Assembly (NCBI GenBank): GCA_963667855.2
Contig: CAXXKI010000029.1
Coordinates: 62,001 to 126,000, forward strand
Direction of reading: 5' to 3'
Length of the DNA: 64,000 nucleotides
From: G963667855 sp963667855
Lineage (GTDB): Bacteria; Planctomycetota; Phycisphaerae; UBA1845
Shown: positions 53,408-61,592 of the stretch, one piece after another
Layout of the letters: the number at the start of each line of letters is the position of its first letter
Position numbering within the stretch: the stretch's first letter is position 1
The notes under the pieces: model-generated
The model's input: only the letters and a program-made list of their open reading frames with translations
What the model was told of the DNA's origin: nothing
Databases searched by the model: none
Made by a program: the position numbers and the translations under genes

Positions 53408-54005
53408 CACCCAGCAGCTCCCGAAGACGAATCAGCGCCCGGACGCACAGGCTGCGTACGGCGCGCTCCGACCGATCCATTTTCGCGGCTGTTTCAGCTA
53501 CATTCAACTGATTTAGATATCGCAGGCGGATTACTTCGCGTTGATCTTCGTTCAGTTCGTCGAGGGCGTTTTGGAGGAGTTTTATCTTGTCCTGCAGGTC
53601 TACGGCCATACTGGGGCTGGTATTGGAGGCGGCGAGAGCGTCGAGCAGGTTGACCATGGAAGCGCCGACGTCGGCCGCCCGGACCTCTCCCGCTCGTTTT
53701 GCCGTCTGGAATGCGCGACGATCGACGTCGCAGATACGGTTGACCGCGATTTTTCTAAGCCAGGCAAAGAAGCTGTCGCCTCCGCGATCGACGAAGCGGT
53801 CGATGTTGTCCAGGGCATCGAGGTATACCTGCTGCATTACGTCTTGAGATTCCAGACGTTGGCGGAGTTTCGCGCCCAGTTCGTTGCGAACGGAGCTTAA
53901 TAATCGCTGGGCGCGCAGATCGAATAGTTCGGTTAAGGCCTGCTCGTCCCGATTCCGGGCTTTAGCGATCAGTATTTCCAGTTCTTTTGGCTCCACGTAG
54001 TGCAT
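53397..54005 (-). CDS. ECF sigma factor (202 aa)
   Basis: Region 2 includes LTELFDLRAQRLLSSVRN and the SQDVMQQVYLDALDNIDRF stretch (core binding and -10 recognition). Region 4 has LNEDQREVIRLRYLNQLNVAETAAKMDRSERAVRSLCVRALIRLRELL with a clear helix-turn-helix. The last codons overlap the start of the kinase gene, so this is a tight sigma-kinase operon without an anti-sigma gene. A long inverted repeat lies 30 bases upstream of the ATG and could be a leader structure. Confidence 0.93.
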   Translation of the reverse strand: MHYVEPKELEILIAKARNRDEQALTELFDLRAQRLLSSVRNELGAKLRQRLESQDVMQQVYLDALDNIDRFVDRGGDSFFAWLRKIAVNRICDVDRRAFQTAKRAGEVRAADVGASMVNLLDALAASNTSPSMAVDLQDKIKLLQNALDELNEDQREVIRLRYLNQLNVAETAAKMDRSERAVRSLCVRALIRLRELLGDAI

Positions 54006-54531
54006 TTTACTCAGCTCGCCGGCGATTTAACAATAAACCGGGCCAGGTTCGGCTACTCAGCGTTATAGAACACCGATTTTCATTTTCTCGCGCACACATG
54101 TTAAGTGAGAACGCATAACCGAACCTGTCCCGGTTTTCATTTTAAGGGAACGGCGGCGTCCAGCCCGACGCAGTTTGGTTCTACCACCCTCTATCGCCGC
54201 CGCGGAACAGCTCCCGGTTTATTCATTACTGAATAGAACGAGGTTCCCAAGGTCTATCGCCTCCCCCTTTAACCTTCCTGTTTACCTAAGCGGCTAAGAC
54301 GGGAATTGGTTTCGGACATGGTTTGAAAAAAAAAGAATACAAAGGTGGTCACTGTTTACGTTTAAGGGGGTGGAAAGAGGAGGGTTTGAGATCATGGGCG
54401 AAAATTTTAATCGCGAGCGTGTTTATAATCCCTTGTCACGTAAGGAATTACGTGCCGGGGCGATGACCGGTGGAAAAAATAATTCCGATTTTTGTAACCA
54501 AAATCGAATTTCCACGTCAAAAGGGGTGGAG
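54006..54531. promoter_or_regulatory. Divergent intergenic region between two ECF sigma genes with a long inverted repeat
   Basis: AAACCGGGCCAGGTTCGGCTA (54035-54055) and TAACCGAACCTGTCCCGGTTT (54116-54136) are complementary except for two positions. The 60 bases between contain a further small stem (TTCTC/GAGAA). This large stem-loop stands in front of the minus-strand sigma gene. The remainder up to 54531 has no gene that I can support; an open stretch from 54370 precedes the plus-strand sigma gene without family resemblance. Confidence 0.5.
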
Positions 54532-55107
54532 ATGGCAATGGAAGGCAATGAAAAGCAACTTCTCCGGCGATTGAAGGCCGGCAAGCGCGAGGCACGTGAG
54601 GTGTTCTACCGTCAGTACGTGGATCGAATCTGGCGGTACGGCTATCTGCGGACGCATTCGCGGGAGTGGGCATCGGAAATCTGCCAGGATACTTTTCTGC
54701 GGGCCTTCAAAAGCGTTGCCGGCTTTGATGGTCGAGCGAGTCTGGGAACGTGGCTGTACACGGTGGCCCGCAGCGTCGCTATCGACCACGCCCGAGATCG
54801 TCAGGAGAGAAAAACCACCATGTCCGACTCTAACGTACTCAAACTGGTCACAGCGGAGGAGCAATCGGACGTGTTGGAAGAGCAGGAGAAGACCCAGGCG
54901 ATTCATCGGGCGATAGCGACGCTCCCCGGGGCGCAGCGGGACGTAATCGCCCTGTTCGAGCTTGCAAGTATGAGCGTCAAGGAGACGGCTAGCTGCCTGG
55001 GCTGGAGCGAATCGCGAGTGAAGGTGACCTTGCACCGGGCGAGGCGGAACCTGAGAGATTCCTTACTGGATCTCGTGGGTGAGGATAAAGCAAAGTTGTC
55101 GGGTTAG
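54532..55107 (+). CDS. ECF sigma factor (191 aa)
   Basis: An RpoE-like sigma factor. Region 2: FYRQYVDRIWRYGYLRTHSREWASEICQDTFLRAFKSVAGF with the conserved E-I-C-Q-D-T-F segment; LGTWLYTVARSVAIDHAR is the 2.4 region. Region 4: LPGAQRDVIALFELASMSVKETASCLGWSESRVKVTLHRARRNLRDSL. I place the start at ATG 54532 or 54538, behind GGGGTGGAG; the frame is open 54 codons further upstream but without sigma similarity. The gene for a zinc-finger anti-sigma factor follows after 66 bases, the classical ECF arrangement, unlike the two kinase-linked sigma genes in this window. Confidence 0.93.
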   Translation: MAMEGNEKQLLRRLKAGKREAREVFYRQYVDRIWRYGYLRTHSREWASEICQDTFLRAFKSVAGFDGRASLGTWLYTVARSVAIDHARDRQERKTTMSDSNVLKLVTAEEQSDVLEEQEKTQAIHRAIATLPGAQRDVIALFELASMSVKETASCLGWSESRVKVTLHRARRNLRDSLLDLVGEDKAKLSG

Positions 55108-55173
55108 TTTTTTCCGGCATAGCAGCTATTTTGGAAAAGCCAAGTAATTAAAACGGCATCAACGGGTGTTGCC

Positions 55174-58131
55174 ATGAACTGTCAAGAAGCACGACAACTG
55201 ATAGACCGCTACCTGGATTCACCAGAGCAGAGAGGAAGCGGCGAATGGAAGAAGCTGGAAGCTCACCTGGCATCCTGCGCGGCATGCGCCGCCGATCTTC
55301 GTCAGTTGGAGAAGACAAGAGAACTCCTGGCCGATTTGCCCGAGATAACTCCCACGGAAATGGAGAAGGAAACCATGTTAAGCGTTATTCAAGCCACGCC
55401 GTTTGAGACGTCTGCATCGCGAATAACTGAGCGCCTGGCGGGTAAGTGGCGAGTGGCGAGTGCTTTCGTAGCGGTGGCCGCCTGTCTGGTTTTTGCGTTT
55501 ATATTGGGAGAATCCAAGTACAACCAGTTTCGGAATTTCATGCCCAGGAAATCACAAGTGGCCGCAACGGTACGCTGTGAGCTTCCACAGGAATACGCTG
55601 GAGGTACGTCATTACAGTATTCCGCCGCCTCAACTGACTGTACAAATGGGTATGCTCGCAGGGGCGATACAATTGCATCAGCGGAACAATCGACAGACTC
55701 AACTCGGGCGATGTGGGGGCTGGTTCGGAGTGGAGACGTCAAGGCGAAAGATTTCATCTGTCCTTCATCGGGCGATCAGATTGATTCCGACGCTACGACT
55801 TCGCTCAATACCCTATCCGATAGAAGACAAGCGGCCGCTCGCGAGATGAATCCGGTTGCGACAGTGGAAGATTTAACGGGAGAGGGGCGCCGGGATCTGG
55901 CGTTCGGATTACCGTTGGAGGCGATAGTGACGGAAAACTGTTGCGGCCTGTCCTCACCTTCCAACGAACGTTTCGGCAAAACCGCAATGTCCAGAGGGCG
56001 TGGAGGTACAAGCGGTTCAAACGAAAGCTATAACGACTATGTAACAACTGGAGAGGAGCCTTCGGCCGGTGCTTCGTTTAACACGGTTGCTACAGGCTAC
56101 AGCTACAACGCTAATGCTTTTGGCCGAACGGACAAAACCATCAGCGCAGGGATAGTAGATTATGGATATGCAAACCCCGCTAAAGCTGTTGGCGATGGCG
56201 ATGATGTTTTGTCTGTTCAATCCGTCAACAGGGGTGTTGAAGTTGTGGCTGCGAACGATTCCAATTCCGAGGAAATATCGAATAACATCGAGAAGATAAC
56301 TGAACTTGATTCAGGCGAGACCGGCGCAGAAGCCCTTGAAGATTCGTTTGTTCTCATGAGAGAAAGACCCACTGAAGTACTATGGCGTCGGACGTCGCTT
56401 GTCCCAAACGATAGATACGGCGGCTTTGCTGCCAGCGGAAGAAAAGCGGAAAAGCTCGAAAGCTCAGAAAGTACCAGGACTCGGACCATTGAATCACCTG
56501 CTCTGAAGATCATCAAGACGGGCAATATCGCACTCGAAGTGGACAGCTACAAAGCTGCTCTGGAGCAGGCGAACCGGGTTGTTGAGCAGTTTGGGGCTAC
56601 TATAGCAGACGGCAGTACGCGGGAGGAATCCGGAGGCGCTCTTTCGGGGCGGGTGGTGATTCGTGTTTTGCCCGAGCGGTTTGAAGAGCTGTTTAACGCC
56701 TTGAAGCAAATCGGTCGGGTACAATCGGAAAACGCCAAGGCAGCCGACGTTACCGCGGAATACGTAGATACGAGTGCCCGAATAAAGTCACTGCAGATAA
56801 CTGAAACCCGGTTACGGGAATTGATAAAAAATAAATCGTTCGTAGACGGGATGAAGGCTCTGTTGGAAGTCGAGCGGGAGATGAACCGCGTGCGTACGGA
56901 AATCGAGCAGCTTCAGGGGAATTTGCGGGTGATGTCCGATCGAATCGCACACTCGACGATTGCGCTTGATATGCGTGAACCGAAACGGATTGTTCCCTCG
57001 GCCGACCTTGCGGTAGGGATCTGGGATCTTGAAGAGACGGTCAAAGAGATGGATACGCTCCTGGAGGCGGTCGACGGGCAGTTGGCCTCCGGTAATATCA
57101 GTAAGAGCGACAATGGTGCTCTAACGGGTAACTATTTGCTTAAGGTCAAGCTGAGTCAATTCGGCAAAACCATAGAGTCGATCAGCCAGTTGGGTCGCGT
57201 TGACAAGAAGGTGGTTAAGGATTGGCAGGCCAAGGACGCGGGCAGGGATTGGGCGAACCGAGTGATATGCAACATCTCGCTGGTATTGCAGGAGTCTGTG
57301 GGGCAATTACCTTCCGGATCTATTAATATAGAGGTTCCTGATGTTCGGCCTGCCATTGAATCGCTTACGGATTTACTGGGTAAGCATCGGGGCAGCATTG
57401 CGGAAAACAATATTTCGAAAAGGGAAGACGGCTCGGAAATAGCCAATCTCAACCTGCAGGTTCCGGCGGGTGATTTCAGCGAAGTGGTGAAGAACCTGAA
57501 CGAACTCGGACGTATCACGGCAAAAACCATCAGCGGCGATGCGGGTGAGATACGTGGCGGAGCGGCGAATACTCTTTGCGGTTTAACACTATTGATCAGT
57601 GAACCGTTTCGCCAGTTACCGGCCGGCTATATTGTGATTTTAGCCGAGGATTATAAAAAATCGCTGGATGCTCTGACCGGGATTATCAAGAAAAACGAGC
57701 TCGATGTTCTGGGGACGTCGAGTAACCAGAGTTCGGACGGAACGTGGAAAGGTCAATTCCGCCTGGGGATCAAAGCGGCGGAAATCGATGCGGTAATCAA
57801 GCAGCTTCTGGAAATCGGTCCGGTTACGTCTCAACAGTTGCAAGGGGTGGGGTTGGGTAATCTGTCGCGTGCTGATACCAGCGCTGTAGCCGCTTTGAAC
57901 CTGGTCATTGCTCAGAAACAAGCCATCACGCCGGGGCCTGAGCGTACGGGTGGATCGGTTCGACAGTGGCTGAATGACGGCCTGTCCGCCCTTTACACGT
58001 CTATTGGTCTTATAACTTACGGGTTAGTGGTGATCGCCCCGTGGTTGATTCTGACTATCGTGGTTACCTGGCTGCTGGCCAAGTTGCTTCGCCGGGGGAA
58101 AAACAGGAAGACGGCGGCTAAGAAAGCTTAA
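55174..58131 (+). CDS. Zinc-finger anti-sigma factor fused to four DUF4349-like repeats (985 aa)
   Basis: The N-terminus is a zinc-binding anti-sigma domain: Cys3 and the HxxxCxxC motif at 31-38 (HLASCAAC). One membrane helix follows (about 92-112), then a Ser/Gly-rich spacer of some 330 residues. From about residue 448 there is a DUF4349 domain (IKTGNIALEVDSYKAALEQ, EYVDTSARIKSLQITETRLREL, then a coiled coil). Three further units of about 100 residues repeat its first beta-alpha part (DLEETVKEMDTLLEAVDG, VPDVRPAIESLTDLLGK, AEDYKKSLDALTGIIKK), each with an LG-x-V/I turn. A final membrane helix is near 945-975. The sigma factor would bind inside and the DUF4349 array outside, so the array probably senses envelope signals. 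Fusion of these domains in one chain is uncommon. Confidence 0.85.
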   Translation: MNCQEARQLIDRYLDSPEQRGSGEWKKLEAHLASCAACAADLRQLEKTRELLADLPEITPTEMEKETMLSVIQATPFETSASRITERLAGKWRVASAFVAVAACLVFAFILGESKYNQFRNFMPRKSQVAATVRCELPQEYAGGTSLQYSAASTDCTNGYARRGDTIASAEQSTDSTRAMWGLVRSGDVKAKDFICPSSGDQIDSDATTSLNTLSDRRQAAAREMNPVATVEDLTGEGRRDLAFGLPLEAIVTENCCGLSSPSNERFGKTAMSRGRGGTSGSNESYNDYVTTGEEPSAGASFNTVATGYSYNANAFGRTDKTISAGIVDYGYANPAKAVGDGDDVLSVQSVNRGVEVVAANDSNSEEISNNIEKITELDSGETGAEALEDSFVLMRERPTEVLWRRTSLVPNDRYGGFAASGRKAEKLESSESTRTRTIESPALKIIKTGNIALEVDSYKAALEQANRVVEQFGATIADGSTREESGGALSGRVVIRVLPERFEELFNALKQIGRVQSENAKAADVTAEYVDTSARIKSLQITETRLRELIKNKSFVDGMKALLEVEREMNRVRTEIEQLQGNLRVMSDRIAHSTIALDMREPKRIVPSADLAVGIWDLEETVKEMDTLLEAVDGQLASGNISKSDNGALTGNYLLKVKLSQFGKTIESISQLGRVDKKVVKDWQAKDAGRDWANRVICNISLVLQESVGQLPSGSINIEVPDVRPAIESLTDLLGKHRGSIAENNISKREDGSEIANLNLQVPAGDFSEVVKNLNELGRITAKTISGDAGEIRGGAANTLCGLTLLISEPFRQLPAGYIVILAEDYKKSLDALTGIIKKNELDVLGTSSNQSSDGTWKGQFRLGIKAAEIDAVIKQLLEIGPVTSQQLQGVGLGNLSRADTSAVAALNLVIAQKQAITPGPERTGGSVRQWLNDGLSALYTSIGLITYGLVVIAPWLILTIVVTWLLAKLLRRGKNRKTAAKKA

Positions 58132-58488
58132 TCCTTATTAATACGAACAGAGCAGCGCAACCCGGGTTGTTGTAGCAAGCGACAACCGGGTTGTTTTTTT
58201 GAGCGACGAGAAATATGGGCTGAGGAATTGTAATTGATTACTATTATTTCCAGCAAATTTGATCAGGTTTTGTTCCAATAAAACGGATCACCAAGCGGTT
58301 TGAACCGGTTTTGAGTGCATGTCTCCGCGTAAAGCTCTTCAAAACTGCCATTTTATTGTCACCTTTGAATTAACCGTTGAGATTTATGTGAATACCTCAC
58401 TTGGCATTGTCCTATGCCGATATCCTAAAGTTGAGGGGGATACTGTATCTTGGGTGTGCAGTAAGTTTTTTAAGGGCGGACGAGCGGC
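58132..58488. other. Gene-free gap before the HD-GYP gene
   Basis: 357 bases. The first 70 hold the terminator described next. The rest must contain the HD-GYP promoter. I looked for a cyclic di-GMP riboswitch and found none. Confidence 0.45.
58158..58200 (+). terminator. Rho-independent terminator of the anti-sigma/DUF4349 gene
   Basis: CAACCCGGGTTGT pairs with ACAACCGGGTTG (one bulge) around a loop TGTAGCAAGCG, followed by seven Ts. It starts 27 bases behind the stop codon. Confidence 0.9.
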
Positions 58489-59679
58489 ATGTTATTAATT
58501 CCAATAAATGCGCTAAAACCGGGTATGGCACTCGCCCAGCCTGTGTACCATCCGCTTTGCGAGAAATGCGTATTGCTCACCAAGGGGACAACACTCAAGC
58601 ACAAGTACATCAAGCGCCTGGATGAACTCGAAGTAAGTCACGCCTGGATTGATTTTCCCGGATTTGAAGAGGTTGACCGCCAGGTTAACACACGTATTTC
58701 CGAAGGTCACATGGAGTTGTACAACGTGTTCAACTCTTCGGTGGACACACTCGAGCGGCGGGTGGAGGTCAAGATCAACCTGGCTCAATATACGCGCAGC
58801 GTGCGTTACATGCTGGCCAACATAGTTGACGACAATGATCATGAGGTTTTAACCCACCAGTTGGTTTCGTGTAAATCATCCCTGGCCGGTCACTCGGCAA
58901 ACTGCTGTTATCTTTCGCTTCTAATCGGTGCGCATATGACCGGGTATTTGAGAAGTGAGAGAAGCACGCTCCCATCGAAGGTTGCGGAAAACACAAGCGA
59001 GCTGGGGGTGGGCGCCCTGCTGCATGATATCGGTAAACTGCAGATGCCGGACGATATGCACAGCAAGGGGATACTGGATCCTGAAGCTCAATGGGGAGAA
59101 TATCAATACCACGTACGGGCGGGATTCGAGCAGGCCCGGGAGCATATTTCGGTAGTAGCCTCCAACGTAATTCTCAACCACCACCAGCGGTTCAACGGTA
59201 CCGGGTTCCCGGCAAGAAAGCCCCGGGATGAGACACAGCCGGCAGAGCCGTTGCACGATAGGCAGATACATATTTTCGCCCGCATCGTTGCGGTGGTAGA
59301 TGCGTTTGATCATCTTTTGTGTCCGGGTGGTAAGCCGATTCCGACGATTAGGGCAATTCACAATATAAAGAGCCCGGCTTTCGTCGGCTGGTTCGATCCG
59401 GTGGTGCTGGAAACTCTACTTCGCCTGGTTCCCCCCTTCCAGATCGGGTCCATGGTGACCTTGAGCGACGGTACGGAGGCGGCGGTCATAGGTAATCATC
59501 CGGAAGCCCCCTGTCGTCCGCAAATCCGCCTGATAAGCAAAACCCTCGTTGACGGTATGGTTAAAGCGGCCCCTCGGCAGTTGGATCTGCGGATGTGTCG
59601 CAACCTGCACATCGCCGCGGTTGACGGTGTTGATGTGCGTGAATATCTGTTCAGTGGTGAACTTGAGCCGAGTATGTAG
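58489..59679 (+). CDS. HD-GYP-domain protein, probable cyclic di-GMP phosphodiesterase (396 aa)
   Basis: The N-terminal about 110 residues form an alpha/beta region common to this type (LIPINALKPGMALAQPVY, the so-called DUF3391-like start). The HD-GYP domain follows: LLHDIGKLQMP (HD at 179-180), HVRAGFEQ, then ILNHHQRFNGTGFPARK, where the canonical HHExxDGxGYP has become HHQRFNGTGFP. VDAFDHL follows. The metal-binding His and Asp are kept, while GYP is GFP, a change seen in a number of active members. It should cleave cyclic di-GMP in the cytoplasm. A single gene with no linked GGDEF protein. Confidence 0.88.
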   Translation: MLLIPINALKPGMALAQPVYHPLCEKCVLLTKGTTLKHKYIKRLDELEVSHAWIDFPGFEEVDRQVNTRISEGHMELYNVFNSSVDTLERRVEVKINLAQYTRSVRYMLANIVDDNDHEVLTHQLVSCKSSLAGHSANCCYLSLLIGAHMTGYLRSERSTLPSKVAENTSELGVGALLHDIGKLQMPDDMHSKGILDPEAQWGEYQYHVRAGFEQAREHISVVASNVILNHHQRFNGTGFPARKPRDETQPAEPLHDRQIHIFARIVAVVDAFDHLLCPGGKPIPTIRAIHNIKSPAFVGWFDPVVLETLLRLVPPFQIGSMVTLSDGTEAAVIGNHPEAPCRPQIRLISKTLVDGMVKAAPRQLDLRMCRNLHIAAVDGVDVREYLFSGELEPSM

Positions 59680-59703
59680 GTTTCCGGTAATCCGTGTCAT
59701 TTT

Positions 59704-59725
59704 ATCGGGTCGATGACCCGACCCG
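59704..59725. repeat. TCGGGTC-type palindrome, copy 2, between convergent genes
   Basis: ATCGGGTCGATGACCCGACCCG contains CGGGTC-GAT-GACCCG, a perfect 6-bp stem, and resembles the sequence at 48068-48089. It lies in the 53-base gap between convergent genes and may serve both as a transcription stop. Confidence 0.45.
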
Positions 59726-59732
59726 CGATACC

Positions 59733-61529
59733 TTACCTGTTTCGGAAAAACTCTATATCTCGAACAAGTAACATTCCCGTTTTGGGAACCGATACGTTAT
59801 CTTCAAACACCAGGACAATGCGGTCGACGCTGCTCCAGTCGGTTATCATTCCCCCCAGTGCGGTAAAGGGAATAACCGATTCGGTCCAATCGTCCGGTGA
59901 AATGCCTCTAAGCCGGGTAACACCAATACCGCCGCTGCAGTGAGCCTCTATTTTCAAAGTTGAAGGTGTTCCGCGTGTTTTTAACCTTAGGGTGTTGCAT
60001 CCCGAGCAGTTGAGGCTGTTCAGCGGAATGTTGACGCCGCCGAAAGCCGGGTTGGGAGATTCCACGTCATAGGCTATTCGTAGGGAACGTTGTTTGGATT
60101 TCCCCGTTTTATCCGAAAGTCCGTACACAGCCTTTATACTTACCGTGTCATCCGAGCTGTCCCGCGTCCAGGTACTGACCTTGCTGAAATCACTGATAGG
60201 GATTAAAGAGGGGCCTGAGTCAACTGTTTCCGCCGGTAATTCCAAAGGCTCCCTGTCTCGCCGTTTCAATTCCGTCACCCATTTTTCATCTACAGGTGCG
60301 GAAAACTCCGGGATAGATTTCAATCCATTACGAACGGTGGAGTGGTCCTGGAATAACCTCTGGACAAGCCGGTTTTCAATCGTGTTGGCTATTCCCAAAA
60401 AGAGCATGGTCTGGTCCAGGGATACCAGGTAGCGATCACTGATAGCCCTGGTTTTCAGGTGAATGGAATCGCGAAAACCGAATTCGTACGATTTGCCATT
60501 TTCAACGATGGGCTTGCGAGCCCCCATCTTTTCCAGTTGCCGCAGGCAGGCGGTGGATTTACCGGGATAGATCATGGTTGCCATACCGGCCGCGTGGGGC
60601 GTGACCACGTCCACTTCCAGACTTCCCCAGCCCAGGTAACGGTTATCCGGCGAGTTACAAGCAGACCAGCCCCAGGCGGGCAGGTTCAGGGTATTGGCGT
60701 AGAGCATCTGGGCGTAGGCGAAATTTGCCGTTGACTCACCGGCCGGTGTGAATCGTTCATCAAGGAAAAGACCGTCCTGGGTTTGCATAAACAACCCGCC
60801 ACCCATCCAGCCCGGCTGGTAGTACTTAAAACCGTAATGCTCTTCCGTTTCTCGCTTTAGGTTTTTCCACGACTCGACAGGTGCGGCTCCCACGGCTATC
60901 GCCCAGAAGGCGGCCATCCGCCCGTCCCCGGCGTAGTCGCCTACATGCCACCCTTTGTCCATGTGCTTGCGTTTGAGATCGTACCCGCCCCAGAGCAACC
61001 CGGCTTTTGCATCGTAGAACGCCTTCCAGTTCATCTCGGCGAGAATGCGGTTGGCCTGCTCCCGAACACCGGGAAGAACCTGGGCGGCCAAGGCGAACCC
61101 GGCGGCCATGTTGCCCGAATCCAGTACGGAGATCATGGTGTCGTGCGGGGCAGGCTCCAGCGTGGATACGTTGTTCCACGATTGGGAGAACCCGTTCCAC
61201 TTTTCGAATTTCTCGTAACTGTCGAGAACCTTGCGCACGCGCAGCGTAGCTTCTTCAGCCGACACGAATCCCATTTCCGACGCAACGGCACAACTGGCCG
61301 CATAGTAACCCAGGTTGGTTACCGAGCTGTGTTTTTCCATTTTGCTGGTGTCATAGGGCAGACCGGTATGCGGCTCAACGTAATAAGCGATGCAATCCCA
61401 GGTATCGCGGGCGAGGTCGTGAAGGTATTGCATGTCGTCTGAACTCACTGCGGGCCAGTGCGTATCATCGGCGGCGACCAATAACGGTAAACTCAAGACG
61501 AACAGCGCAAGAATTCGGTTGATACTCAT
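59733..61529 (-). CDS. Secreted GH144/DUF3131-like glucanase with C-terminal beta-sandwich (598 aa)
   Basis: Signal peptide (LALFVLSLPLLVAAD). An (alpha/alpha)6-barrel follows: LARDTWDCIAYYVEPHTGLPYD, SSVTNLGYYAASCAVA, DSGNMAAGFALAAQ, then GWMGGGLFMQTQDG and LPAWGWSACNSPDNRYLGWG, the glucoamylase-like (PF10091) signature shared by GH144 endo-beta-1,2-glucanases. The last about 160 residues look like a CBM11/CIA30-like sandwich (FGGVNIPLNSLNCSGCNTLRL). It stands 63 bases behind a GH94 phosphorylase gene on the same strand. That combination is known in beta-1,2-glucan utilisation: the exported enzyme cuts the polymer and the phosphorylase breaks down oligomers. The substrate is inferred. Confidence 0.82.
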   Translation of the reverse strand: MSINRILALFVLSLPLLVAADDTHWPAVSSDDMQYLHDLARDTWDCIAYYVEPHTGLPYDTSKMEKHSSVTNLGYYAASCAVASEMGFVSAEEATLRVRKVLDSYEKFEKWNGFSQSWNNVSTLEPAPHDTMISVLDSGNMAAGFALAAQVLPGVREQANRILAEMNWKAFYDAKAGLLWGGYDLKRKHMDKGWHVGDYAGDGRMAAFWAIAVGAAPVESWKNLKRETEEHYGFKYYQPGWMGGGLFMQTQDGLFLDERFTPAGESTANFAYAQMLYANTLNLPAWGWSACNSPDNRYLGWGSLEVDVVTPHAAGMATMIYPGKSTACLRQLEKMGARKPIVENGKSYEFGFRDSIHLKTRAISDRYLVSLDQTMLFLGIANTIENRLVQRLFQDHSTVRNGLKSIPEFSAPVDEKWVTELKRRDREPLELPAETVDSGPSLIPISDFSKVSTWTRDSSDDTVSIKAVYGLSDKTGKSKQRSLRIAYDVESPNPAFGGVNIPLNSLNCSGCNTLRLKTRGTPSTLKIEAHCSGGIGVTRLRGISPDDWTESVIPFTALGGMITDWSSVDRIVLVFEDNVSVPKTGMLLVRDIEFFRNR

Positions 61530-61592
61530 GGCCAGCCCTGTTTCAGGATGTGGCGGGAGCGCGATTCGCTCCCGCGCGATCAGTTAACTTTT

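Noticed and set aside
54370..54531. N-terminal extension of the third ECF sigma factor
   Set aside because: The open stretch has no sigma-factor content; the ATG at 54532 fits the family length.
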